Below are positions 36,537 through 46,500 of a stretch of 64,000 nucleotides of DNA, piece by piece. Within the stretch, counting starts at the first letter, position 1, and every line of letters starts with the position of its first letter. Source of the stretch: CPC320 sp002336405 (GTDB taxonomy: Bacteria > Pseudomonadota > Alphaproteobacteria > Rhodobacterales > Rhodobacteraceae); the NCBI GenBank assembly GCA_949372595.1, contig CASIAN010000034.1:20101-84100 (forward strand), written 5' to 3'. The notes below the pieces were generated by a model. That model ran no database searches and was not told the DNA's origin. It worked only from the letters and a program-made list of their open reading frames with translations. A program made the translations under genes and the position numbers.

Positions 36537-38011
36537 TGCGCGCTTATCAAGACCTGATTTCGTTTCAAAGCCAGACCGAAGCGTTGGCTCAGATTTCTGG
36601 CAGGCAGGATTGGGATCAGGAAACCATGATGCCGCCCGGCGCTGCCGACCAACGCGGCGAGGAAAGTGCCGCGATGGAAGGTGTTATGCACGCCAGACGC
36701 AGTGATCTGCGCATTGGAGACTGGTTGGAGCAATGTGAAGGTGCTGATCTGGATGCGGTAGCGCGGGCACAATTACGCCATATCCGTCACAGTTATGATC
36801 GCACTTGCAAGGTGCCGGCGCGGCTGGCGGCTGAACTTGCCCGGGTGACCAGCCTTGCTCAAGGTGTCTGGGCAGCAGCGCGGGAGGCCAATGATTTTTC
36901 AGCTTTTGCTCCCAAACTGACTGAGGTTCTGGCGCTGCGCCGCGAAGAGGGCGCGGCTCTGGCTGATGGTGGCGATGTCTACGACGCGCTTCTTGATGGT
37001 TATGAGACGTCGATCAAAGCCACAGAGATCGAGGCGATGTTTGGCGCGATGCGGCCGCGTTTGGTGGCGCTGCGTGCGGCGGTTCTGGACCGGCCCGCGC
37101 CCGTGCCGCTTGCCGGGCATTTCGAGAGTGATCTTCAAATGCGCTTTGCCCGTGATCTGGCTGAGACCTTTGGGTATGATTTGACGCGCGGGCGCCTGGA
37201 TAAATCTGTGCATCCGTTTTCGATGGGGTCGGGCGATGACACGCGTATCACCACGCGGACAGCTGAAGATGACCCGTTCAATTGTATCTATTCGACCATC
37301 CACGAGGTCGGTCATGCCGCTTACGAACAAAATATTTCACCCGCGTACCGACTGACGCCGCTGGGCTGCGGTGTCTCGATGGGGGTGCATGAAAGTCAGT
37401 CGCGGATTTATGAAAACCAATTGGGCCGCAGCCGGGCCTTTACTGGCTGGATGTTTGGCAAGATGAAAGATGCCTTTGGCCCGTTTGGTATAGCGGATGA
37501 AGAGGCATTTTATGCCACTGTGAACCGGGTCTCGAACGGCTATATCCGCACTGAGGCCGATGAGGTGCAATATAATCTGCATATCATGATGCGCTTCGAT
37601 CTGGAGCGGGCGCTGATTAGCGGCGATTTGGCGGTGGGCGATCTTGAGGCTGCGTGGAACGACCGTTTTGCCGCAGATTTTGGGTATCAGGTAGACCGCC
37701 CGTCGCACGGCGTCCTGCAGGATGTACATTGGTCTGTGGGTCTGTTTGGGTATTTCCCGACCTATGCGCTGGGCAACGTCTATGCCGGGTGCTTGTATCA
37801 GGCGCTGCGCGCGGATATTCCGGATCTTGACGATCAGCTTGCGGTGGGTAATTTGAGTGCGGCAACCAGCTGGCTGGGACGTCATGTTCAGTGCCATGGT
37901 GGCTTGTATGAACCGCGCGAGGTGATTGCACAGGCGGCGCGTCAAGCGCCCTCAGAATTGCCACTTTTGAGTTACCTCGAGTATAAGTTTAGCGATTTGT
38001 ACGGGCTGTAA
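36536..38011 (+). CDS. Carboxypeptidase M32
   Basis: A protein of about 491 residues, a zinc carboxypeptidase of the M32 (Taq) family that removes C-terminal residues from peptides in the cytoplasm. The catalytic HExxH is in STIHEVGHAAYEQN. HESQSRIYENQLGRSRAF gives the third ligand region. YIRTEADEVQYNLHIMMRF is another diagnostic block. The start could also be GTG 36533. AAGGAG at 36524-36529 fits the ATG at 36536 best. It follows ctaA with a one-base overlap. Confidence 0.93.
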   Translation: MRAYQDLISFQSQTEALAQISGRQDWDQETMMPPGAADQRGEESAAMEGVMHARRSDLRIGDWLEQCEGADLDAVARAQLRHIRHSYDRTCKVPARLAAELARVTSLAQGVWAAAREANDFSAFAPKLTEVLALRREEGAALADGGDVYDALLDGYETSIKATEIEAMFGAMRPRLVALRAAVLDRPAPVPLAGHFESDLQMRFARDLAETFGYDLTRGRLDKSVHPFSMGSGDDTRITTRTAEDDPFNCIYSTIHEVGHAAYEQNISPAYRLTPLGCGVSMGVHESQSRIYENQLGRSRAFTGWMFGKMKDAFGPFGIADEEAFYATVNRVSNGYIRTEADEVQYNLHIMMRFDLERALISGDLAVGDLEAAWNDRFAADFGYQVDRPSHGVLQDVHWSVGLFGYFPTYALGNVYAGCLYQALRADIPDLDDQLAVGNLSAATSWLGRHVQCHGGLYEPREVIAQAARQAPSELPLLSYLEYKFSDLYGL

Positions 38012-38120
38012 CCACATATCATCGCCCCTATGTAAAAATTATCATAAAACCCCGTTTGCATAAGGGCAGCAGTATCGTGGGCGCTGGTTATTACCGGCCT
38101 TAATGGTTGGTGAAATGCAC

Positions 38121-38144
38121 AACGCCCCCACGTAGGGGGGCGTT
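38121..38144 (-). terminator. Hairpin behind gyrA
   Basis: AACGCCCC at 38121-38128 pairs with GGGGCGTT at 38137-38144. It lies about 45 bases beyond the gyrA stop on the minus strand and about 110 bases behind the M32 stop on the plus strand. The T tract is short in both directions, so it may serve both convergent genes. Confidence 0.6.
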
Positions 38145-38187
38145 TGAGTTGCTCGAAAAATCTGTCTCTCGTGGCGGCGTCAAGACC

Positions 38188-40953
38188 CTAGCTTTCGCCG
38201 GCTTCAGGCTCGCCTTCGATCGCCTCCTCTTGGTCGCCCTGATCTGCGATCCAAGCAACCGAAACGACTTCTTCTCCCTTGGCGGTGTTGAACACCCGCA
38301 CGCCGCCGGCGCTGCGTGAGCGGAACGAAATCCCTTCCACTGGCACTCGAATGGACTGGCCGTTTGAGGTCGCAAGCATGATCTGGTCGTCAAGCTCGAC
38401 CGGGAAGCAGGCCAACAACCGGCCTCCTCGCATCGCCTTGTCCATTGCCGAGACGCCCATTCCACCGCGCCCGCGCAGCGGATAGTCGTGGCTGCTGGAC
38501 AGTTTGCCAGCACCGTTTGCAGTGATCGTCAGGATCAGGTTTTCTGAAGCGGACATCTCGGCATAACGCTCGGGGCTGATACTGGCGTTGGCGTTGGTAT
38601 CTTCGTCATCCGGCAGCTCTGCATCATCGGCCAGACCCGCCACCGCGCGCCGCATTTTCAGATAGGCCACGCGCTCGTCCGAGCTGGCTTTAAAATGACG
38701 AATAATCGACATAGAGACAACGCCATCATCGCCGCTGAGTTTAATCCCACGCACACCCACCGAGGCGCGGCTGTTAAACACCCGCACATCCGTGGCCGAA
38801 AAACGGATCGCGCGCCCCGAACTGGTGGTCAGCATCACGTCATCATCATTGGATGCAATCCGCGCGTTGATCAGTGTGGTATCGGCATGTTCGTTTTCGA
38901 ACTTCATAGCGATTTTGCCGTTGCGCATCACGTTGGTGAAATCCGACAATTTGTTGCGGCGCACAGTCCCGGCCGAGGTGGCAAATACCACTTGCAGATC
39001 ATCCCACTCTTTTTCGTCACGGTCGACCGGCATTATAGCGGCGATAGATACCCCAGGCGGTATTGGTAGAATATTGACCACAGCCTTACCTTTGGAGGTG
39101 CGGCCACCTTGCGGCAGGCGCCAGGTTTTCAGCTTATACACCATGCCATCCGTGGTGAAAAACAACAGCTGAGTATGGGTATTGGCTACAAATAAAGTGG
39201 TGACGACATCATCGTCTTTGGTGGACATGCCCGACAGACCTTTGCCACCGCGGCGCTGGGCGCGAAAATCCCCCAGTGGCGTGCGCTTGATATAGCCGGT
39301 CTGGGTGACCGTCACCACCATATCGGCGCGTTCGATCAAATCTTCATCGTCCATATCACCAGACCAGTCGACAATTTCAGTGCGGCGGGGGACAGCGAAT
39401 TGGTCGCGGACCTCAGTCAACTCATTGGCAATGATCGCCATGATCCGTTCGCGTGACCCAAGAATTTCGAGGTATTCGCGAATTTTTCCTGCCAGTTCCT
39501 GCAACTCGTCCGTCACTTCTTTGACCCCAATTTGGGTCAGGCGCTGCAGCCGCAATTCAAGGATGGCTCTTGCTTGGGTCTCGGATAGAAAATAAGTATC
39601 GTCTTCGTTGATTTTGTGGGTCGGATCATCGATCAATTTGATAAATTCAACAATCTCATGGGCGGGCCAGCGCCGGCTCATCAATTTTTGACGGGCTTCG
39701 GCGGCATCGGCCGAGCCACGGATTGTCGCAACAACTTCGTCAACGTTGGATACAGCCGCGGCCAGACCGCACAGGATGTGACTGCGCTCGCGGGCTTTGC
39801 GCAATTCAAAGGCGGTGCGACGCGCCACGACATCCTCGCGAAAATCGATGAATGAGGTTAAAAATCGGCGCAGCGTTAACTGTTCGGGGCGGCCACCATT
39901 CAACGCCAGCATGTTGCAGCCGAAATAGGTCTGCATCGGGGTGAACCGGTAAAGCTGGTTGAGAACCACTTCGGGCGTTGCATCGCGTTTCAGCTCGATC
40001 ACCACGCGTACGCCGTTGCGATCGGATTCGTCCTGCACATGGGCGATGTTTTCGATTTTTTTCTCGCGCACTTGTTCGACGATTTTTTCAATCATCGACG
40101 CCTTGTTTACCTGATAAGGAATTTCGTCGATGACAATCGCATACCGGTCTTTGCGAATTTCCTCTACCCGAGTTTTAGAGCGGATGATCACGCTGCCGCG
40201 TCCCTCAAGATAGGCTTTGCGCGCACCAGAGCGCCCAAGCATCGTTGCTCCGGTTGGAAAGTCGGGTCCCGGGACATAATCGATCAGCTGTTCGCTGGTC
40301 AGGTCCGGGTCTTCGATGAGTGCAAGTGTTGCGTTGATCACCTCGCCCAGATTGTGCGGGGGAATATTGGTGGCCATGCCGACGGCAATGCCGCCAGCGC
40401 CATTGACCAACATGTTTGGAAAACGCGCGGGCAGGACGGTTGGTTCGCGATCTTTGCCGTCATAATTGTCTTGGAAATCGACGGTATCCTTGTCGATGTC
40501 GGCCAGTATAAAGGCTGCCGGCTTGTCCATCCGGACTTCGGTATAGCGCATCGCAGCTGGGTTGTCGCCATCCATGGAGCCGAAATTACCCTGCCCGTCA
40601 AGCAAGGGTAGAGACATCGAGAAATCCTGTGCCATCCGCACCAGCGCGTCATAGATCGCACTGTCGCCATGCGGGTGATATTTACCCATCACATCGCCAA
40701 CGGGCCGCGCTGATTTTCGATAGGACTTATCATGCGTATTGCCGGTCTCGTTCATCGCGTAAAGTATGCGGCGGTGCACGGGTTTTAAGCCGTCCCGCAA
40801 GTCTGGGATGGCGCGCGAGACAATCACACTCATCGCATAGTCTAGATAGGATGTTTTCATCTCGTCAGTGATGGACACAGACGGGCCGTCATAAGTTGAG
40901 CGAGATATTGTATTTTCTTCTTCGTTATCGGTATCTTCTGGCGTATCGCTCAC
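38188..40953 (-). CDS. gyrA: DNA gyrase subunit A
   Basis: A 921-residue subunit that cuts and rejoins DNA in the gyrase complex with GyrB. The active tyrosine is in NPAAMRYTEVRM. The quinolone region reads GKYHPHGDSAIYDALVRMAQ, with Ser and Asp at the positions of Ser83 and Asp87 in E. coli, so no classic resistance change is present. The C-terminal beta-pinwheel includes the gyrase box QRRGGKG. The acidic N-terminus (TPEDTDNEEEN) and tail are typical. The gene stands alone and converges on the M32 gene. Confidence 0.97.
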   Translation of the reverse strand: MSDTPEDTDNEEENTISRSTYDGPSVSITDEMKTSYLDYAMSVIVSRAIPDLRDGLKPVHRRILYAMNETGNTHDKSYRKSARPVGDVMGKYHPHGDSAIYDALVRMAQDFSMSLPLLDGQGNFGSMDGDNPAAMRYTEVRMDKPAAFILADIDKDTVDFQDNYDGKDREPTVLPARFPNMLVNGAGGIAVGMATNIPPHNLGEVINATLALIEDPDLTSEQLIDYVPGPDFPTGATMLGRSGARKAYLEGRGSVIIRSKTRVEEIRKDRYAIVIDEIPYQVNKASMIEKIVEQVREKKIENIAHVQDESDRNGVRVVIELKRDATPEVVLNQLYRFTPMQTYFGCNMLALNGGRPEQLTLRRFLTSFIDFREDVVARRTAFELRKARERSHILCGLAAAVSNVDEVVATIRGSADAAEARQKLMSRRWPAHEIVEFIKLIDDPTHKINEDDTYFLSETQARAILELRLQRLTQIGVKEVTDELQELAGKIREYLEILGSRERIMAIIANELTEVRDQFAVPRRTEIVDWSGDMDDEDLIERADMVVTVTQTGYIKRTPLGDFRAQRRGGKGLSGMSTKDDDVVTTLFVANTHTQLLFFTTDGMVYKLKTWRLPQGGRTSKGKAVVNILPIPPGVSIAAIMPVDRDEKEWDDLQVVFATSAGTVRRNKLSDFTNVMRNGKIAMKFENEHADTTLINARIASNDDDVMLTTSSGRAIRFSATDVRVFNSRASVGVRGIKLSGDDGVVSMSIIRHFKASSDERVAYLKMRRAVAGLADDAELPDDEDTNANASISPERYAEMSASENLILTITANGAGKLSSSHDYPLRGRGGMGVSAMDKAMRGGRLLACFPVELDDQIMLATSNGQSIRVPVEGISFRSRSAGGVRVFNTAKGEEVVSVAWIADQGDQEEAIEGEPEAGES

Positions 40954-41207
40954 GTTATTATGCCTGCTCTTTGTTGTCAGTTTCCATTATCCTGAAGACG
41001 GTATAACAGAGCCTGTGTGGGGTGCGCAATGGCGCGGAAACCAAGGTGAAAAAACATACAGCGCCCATTGACTTGATTTTTGCGCGCGGCACCAAACGGA
41101 AGACCCCCAAACCCAGAGTTATCATGTTTTTTCGGAGGTCTGGCGGGGCTGATTTTTAAAGTGTCTGGGTCCAAAAAACCATGATCTGGCAGACCAAACA
41201 CGCGGTT

Positions 41208-41768
41208 TTATGGGATAATTCGACTGTATTTTGTACCCTCTAACGTGGCCCCAAGTCTTAGCCCGGACTGCGCAAAGACGACACCAATCACTGGCGCCAG
41301 CGAGGTGAGTGTCTGTGCCCTTACCGACTTGCCGCGCTCCGGTGTGGCATATTCGACATCAGCACCACCAACCCATCCGGGGCTGCGCCTAAAGCCCGCC
41401 AAGGCATCTTCGGTCATGAAAAATAAAACATGAGCGAATTGCTGCCCGCCAATTTGCAATCCGAAATTGCCAGAGGTGGCCGAATAGTAATCGACTACGG
41501 TATTATTGATCACCAACGCTCCGCGGCCAAAACTGCCCCCTAAAAGGAACCCGGCTTTTGTGACCAGTGGCATCACCAGCATACCATTTGATTTTGCGGC
41601 CAAATCCTGCGTGTCGGGATAGTTTTGAAACATGTCTTCCAAGGTGGCTTGCACCTGATTGTCAATGGCTTCCGGATTGCCAGAGCCAATGCCATTTCCA
41701 CAGCCCGCGACTAAGGCTGCGCCGCTCAAAACGCTTAGGTTGAAGTTCCGACGGTTAATTTGTGTCAT
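41208..41768 (-). CDS. SYLF-domain (YSC84-like) lipoprotein
   Basis: A protein of about 186 residues from the ATG at 41766-41768. A signal peptide ends in a lipobox SGAALVAGCGNG, where the cysteine would take lipid. The rest is a SYLF domain (SNGMLVMPLVTKAGFLLGG, ATSGNFGLQIGGQQFAHVLF), which binds phosphoinositides in eukaryotes. In bacteria these are envelope proteins of unknown role. The frame starts earlier at 41810, but the typical twin-basic INRRNFNLSVL start is at 41768. It faces hemB's 3' end and lies upstream of gyrA without overlap. Confidence 0.85.
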   Translation of the reverse strand: MTQINRRNFNLSVLSGAALVAGCGNGIGSGNPEAIDNQVQATLEDMFQNYPDTQDLAAKSNGMLVMPLVTKAGFLLGGSFGRGALVINNTVVDYYSATSGNFGLQIGGQQFAHVLFFMTEDALAGFRRSPGWVGGADVEYATPERGKSVRAQTLTSLAPVIGVVFAQSGLRLGATLEGTKYSRIIP

Positions 41769-41880
41769 GCGTTTTACCTGTGTTTGTATAAGTGTGTTTG
41801 GTTTGTCCAAATTTATAACTTAGGCATACCGCCTGTCGGGCAAAATGTCACCATGATTTCGTGTTTCTAGTGCAATATCG

Positions 41881-42882
41881 TCACGCTTTTGCGATCTTTT
41901 GGGCCGCCTCGACAGCAAAATAACTTAGAATGCCATCGCAGCCCGCGCGTTTAAAGGCCATCAGGCTTTCCATCATTACTTTTTCGCGGTTAATCCAGCC
42001 ATTTGCCGCAGCGGCTTGTATCATCGCGTATTCACCTGATACCTGATAAGCAAAGGTCGGGACGCCAAAGCGATCCTTGATGCCACGGCAGATGTCGAGA
42101 TACGGCAGCCCGGGCTTGACGATCACCATATCCGCGCCCTCGCTAAGATCCCGCGCGACCAACTGCAGGGCCGCATCTGCGTTTGCCGGATCCAGTTGAT
42201 AAGTCGACTTATCACCTTTCAGCGCCCCGGACGCGCCCAAGGCATCCCGAAATGGTCCATAAAAGGCGCTGGCGTATTTGGCGGCATAAGACAGTAAGAG
42301 CACATCCTTATGCCCCTGTGCTTCGAGCGCGCCGCGGATCGCGCCAATGCGACCATCCATCATGTCGGACGGGCCGATGATGTCTGCGCCCGCCTCGGCC
42401 TGAGAGAGTGCCTGCTTCACCAGCGCCTCGACCGTTGCGTCATTGACGACCACGCCATCGACAAGAAATCCGTCATGGCCATCGATATTATAGGGGTCCA
42501 GCGCCACGTCGGTCATAACCGCAATTTCAGGCACGGCCGCTTTAATGGCGCGGGTGGCGCGGTTTGACAGGTTTTGCGGGTTCCATGCCTCGGCGCAATC
42601 GGCGGTTTTTAACGCCGGATCGGTATATGGGAACAGACAGATCGCGGGGATGCCTAGGTCGGCGGCATGGTGGGCGGCTTCGACCAACTTGTCGATACTG
42701 CGCCGCATAACGCCCGGCATCGAGGCGACTGGATCTTCTATATTGTCACCATCGCATATAAAAACTGGCCAGATAAGGTCGTTGACGCTGAGGTGGTTTT
42801 CGCGCGCCAAGGCGCGGATGGCGTCGGTGCGGCGTAGGCGGCGGGCGCGGGCAGTGGGAAAGCTGGCAATCATTGATTTCAT
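41881..42882 (-). CDS. hemB: Delta-aminolevulinic acid dehydratase HemB
   Basis: A 333-residue enzyme that joins two aminolevulinate molecules to porphobilinogen in heme synthesis. The Schiff-base lysines are in LLSYAAKYASAFYGPF and MVIVKPGLPYLD. The metal loop reads DVALDPYNIDGHDGF, with Asp in place of the zinc-binding cysteines, so this is the magnesium-dependent, non-zinc type known from alphaproteobacteria. It begins MKSMIASFPTARARRLRR. An upstream iron box is not visible. Confidence 0.96.
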   Translation of the reverse strand: MKSMIASFPTARARRLRRTDAIRALARENHLSVNDLIWPVFICDGDNIEDPVASMPGVMRRSIDKLVEAAHHAADLGIPAICLFPYTDPALKTADCAEAWNPQNLSNRATRAIKAAVPEIAVMTDVALDPYNIDGHDGFLVDGVVVNDATVEALVKQALSQAEAGADIIGPSDMMDGRIGAIRGALEAQGHKDVLLLSYAAKYASAFYGPFRDALGASGALKGDKSTYQLDPANADAALQLVARDLSEGADMVIVKPGLPYLDICRGIKDRFGVPTFAYQVSGEYAMIQAAAANGWINREKVMMESLMAFKRAGCDGILSYFAVEAAQKIAKA

Positions 42883-43004
42883 TTCAGTAAGTCCTTGAAC
42901 ACATGCTGTAGGGGTGGCATGGAAAGCGCCTTAGGACAAGAGTGAGGTTGGAGCGAGCAGCGTGCAGCAGCGGTTTGTATCGGTGAAAGGCCCATCAGGG
43001 CAGA

Positions 43005-43538
43005 ATGGGCGGTCATATGGCTGCGTTTGAGGTGATTGATATCAGATCATTTTCGAACCTGTGGTTCTGGATGGTACTGGCGGTCATGTGGTCCAGTGCC
43101 AGCCATCGAGTGATCGGAATTCCTTATGATATGATACAAAATGCCAAACGACACGGTGGGCGGGCCGAGCACGATCTTGAGGCGCTGATGCAGATCAATG
43201 CCCAGCGTTTCTTTGATATGCGGTCGCGGTCCGGGCTGACAGTGATCGGGCTGGGGTGTGCGGGGCTCAGCTCGCTTGGCCTGCTCGGCTTTAGCTATCA
43301 GATCGAATTGGCCCAAGCGGTGTTTCTGTTGGCTTTCCCCATCAGCATAATTGCCACAATGAATCTGCGCACCGCCGCTTTGGTGCGGGCGTGCGATGGC
43401 ATCTCTGATGGCTTGTATCGCCGATTTCGCCGTCACCGTATGACGACGCAATTGCTGGCTGTCGCCTCTATCTTTGTCACCGCCACCTGGGGCATGTACC
43501 ACAATATTTCACACGCATTACTCGGGGGCATAAACTGA
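43005..43538 (+). CDS. Conserved Rhodobacterales inner membrane protein
   Basis: A 177-residue protein beginning MGGHMAAFEVIDIRSFSNLW with three to four hydrophobic segments (LWFWMVLAVMWSSASHRVIG, VIGLGCAGLSSLGLLGFS, AVFLLAFPISIIATMNL, and a last one near the C-terminus). The N-terminal helix and the MIQNAKRHGG loop are shared with a family of the group sometimes labelled a component of the SufBCD complex. That name is not supported by anything I can see. It ends one base before mfd, so they may be co-transcribed. The function is unknown. Confidence 0.75.
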   Translation: MGGHMAAFEVIDIRSFSNLWFWMVLAVMWSSASHRVIGIPYDMIQNAKRHGGRAEHDLEALMQINAQRFFDMRSRSGLTVIGLGCAGLSSLGLLGFSYQIELAQAVFLLAFPISIIATMNLRTAALVRACDGISDGLYRRFRRHRMTTQLLAVASIFVTATWGMYHNISHALLGGIN

Positions 43539-43539
43539 T

Positions 43540-46500
43540 ATGGAAGCAGGGTCTTCTGACAGAAAAACCACACCTGGCGTGAAAACCACACCTGGCGCGA
43601 AAAACAAGTATGGTTTGAACACCTCCGCAACAATCACCACTGGAGGCGCGCCGGAAGGCTATGATGCGCGTCTGGTTCTCAACGAGATTGCCCGCAGCAA
43701 CGCCCCGGTTGTGCATATCGCGCGTGATGATAAACGCATGGCGATCATGAAGGCCTCACTGCAGTTTTTCGCCCCCGAGATGCCGGTGCTCAGCTTTCCC
43801 GGTTGGGATTGTTTGCCCTATGACAGGATTTCTCCCAACGCTGATATTTCTGCGGTGCGGATGGCGACATTGGCCGGTTTGGTTCATGTAATGCCGACGC
43901 AATTTGTTGTTTTGACCACGTTGAATGCCGCCTCTCAGCGGCTGCCGGCGCGCAGCGTATTGCGTGAGGCGGTCTTTACCGCTGAGGTTGGACAACGGAT
44001 CAATGAGACTGAATTGAAAGCGTTTTTGGTGCGCATGGGGTTCACTCAGGCCCCAACCGTGATGGAGCCGGGTGACTATGCGGTGCGTGGGGGAATCATT
44101 GATGTGTATCCTCCTGGTGAGTTGGGGCCGGTTCGGCTGGATCTTTTTGGGGATGTCTTAGATGGTGCGCGGCGCTTTGATCCCGCTACGCAGCGCACCA
44201 CTGAGAAATTGAATGCAGTCGAATTTTCTCCGGTCTCTGAAGTTATTCTGGATGCCGCGGCCATCACCCGCTTTCGGCAAAATTACCGCATAGAGTTTGG
44301 CGTTGGGCGCAGCGATGATCCGCTGTACGAAGCGGTAAGTGCCGGGCGCAAACACCAGGGTGTAGAGCATTGGCTTGGTTTGTTTCATGAAAAGCTTGAG
44401 ACGCTGTTTGACTATTTGCCGAGGGCGACAGTCACGCTGGATGACCAGATAACACCAGCGCGAATCGCGCGCTGGGAAATGGTTCAGGATCAATATGAAA
44501 CCCGCCATCTGGCGATGTCTCACAAAAGCCGTCTGGATACAGTCTATAAGCCGGCGCCGCCGAACCTTTTGTATCTTGATGAGGCGGCATGGGACGCGGC
44601 CGTGCAAGGCCACAAAGTGGTGCAGTTTCATCCCTTGGCGCAAGCCTCGGGTCCGGGTGTGATTGATGCAGGGGGGCGCATAGGTCGAAATTTTTCACCA
44701 GAAAGACAGCAAGAGAATATTGGCCTTTTTAAGGCCTTAGCGGATCACCTTAAGGTTAAGCTGCAACTTGGCCCGGTGGTGATTGCGGCCTATTCCGAAG
44801 GCGCCTGCACACGGCTTAGTGGATTGATCGAAGACGAAGGTCTGGCTGAAACGATCTTGATTACCAGCGGAACTCGGATTGGAAAAGCGGGGCTTTATCT
44901 TGCGGTATGGCCGCTGGAGCACGGCTTTGAGACACCAGGTATGACGGTGATTTCTGAGCAGGACGTGCTGGGTGATCGGTTAATCCAGCGGGCCAAAAAA
45001 CGCCGCAAGGCCGAAAATTTTCTTACTGAGACCCAGTCTTTGACCAGTGGCGATCTGGTGGTGCATGTTGACCATGGTATCGGGCGCTTTCATGGCCTTG
45101 AGGTGATTACGGCGGCGGGCGCTGCGCTTGAATGTCTGATGTTGGAATATGCCGATAACGCGCGGCTCTATCTGCCTGTCGTCAATATCGAATTACTGTC
45201 GAAATATGGGCATGATGAGGGCTTGCTTGATCGGTTGGGTGGCGGTGCGTGGCAGGCCAAAAAAGCCCGCTTGAAGGACCGTATTCGTGACATGGCTGAC
45301 CGGTTGATTCGGGTGGCGGCCGAACGCGCGTTGCGCAAAGCACCGGTATTAGACCCGCCACCGGGCATGTGGGATGCGTTCAGCGCCCGCTTTCCCTATC
45401 AAGAAACTGATGATCAACTGCGCGCAATCAGCGATGTGGTGGGCGATCTGACCAGTGGCCAGCCGATGGATAGGCTGATTTGTGGCGATGTTGGATTTGG
45501 CAAAACCGAGGTTGCGATGCGCGCTGCGTTTGTTGCGGCCATGTCAGGGGTTCAGGTGGCGGTGGTGGCACCGACCACTTTGCTGTCGCGTCAACATGCC
45601 AAAAGCTTTGCGGAACGCTTTCGCGGTTTTCCGATCCAAGTGCGACAGCTGTCGCGGTTCGTGCCGGCCAAAGAGGCGCAGGCCACCCGCGATGGGATTA
45701 CAAATGGCACGGTCGATATTGTTATTGGCACCCATGCCTTGCTAGCGAAATCAATTCGCTTTCAGAACCTTGGTCTTCTAATCATCGATGAAGAACAGCA
45801 TTTCGGGGTCTCGCACAAAGAGCGGCTAAAGCAGATGCGCACTGATATCCACGTGATGACACTGACGGCAACGCCTATCCCGCGTACCTTGCAATTGTCG
45901 CTGTCTGGGGTGCGCGATCTGTCGATCATCGGTACGCCGCCGGTCGACAGGTTGGCAATTCGCACCTACGTCAGCGAATTTGATGCGGTGAGCATCCGAC
46001 AGGCACTGCTGCGCGAGCATTACCGCGGGGGACAGTCGTTTTATGTCGTGCCGCGCATTGCCGATTTGCCTGAAATTGAAGAGTTTTTGAAAGAACAATT
46101 GCCGGAGCTGAGCTATGTGGTGGCCAATGGCCAGATGGCGCCCGGGCAATTGGATGACCGGATGAATGCGTTCTACGACGGCAAATATGATATTCTTCTG
46201 GCAACAACGATTGTCGAGTCGGGTTTGGATATCCCCACTGCCAACACAATGATCATTCATCGCGCGGATATGTTTGGTCTGGCACAATTGTATCAGATTC
46301 GTGGGCGTGTTGGACGTTCAAAGACCCGTGCCTATGCGTATCTGACAACCAAGCCGCGGATGAAATTGACGGCAACAGCTGAAAAACGCCTGCGGGTATT
46401 GGGCAGTCTCGATACGTTGGGGGCCGGCTTTACGCTGGCCTCGCAGGATCTTGATATTCGCGGTGCGGGCAATCTTTTGGGCGAAGAGCAATCTGGCCAG

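Noticed and set aside
40977..41201. A 74-codon minus-strand frame upstream of gyrA
   Set aside because: Low-complexity, no start signal, likely chance frame in the gyrA leader.
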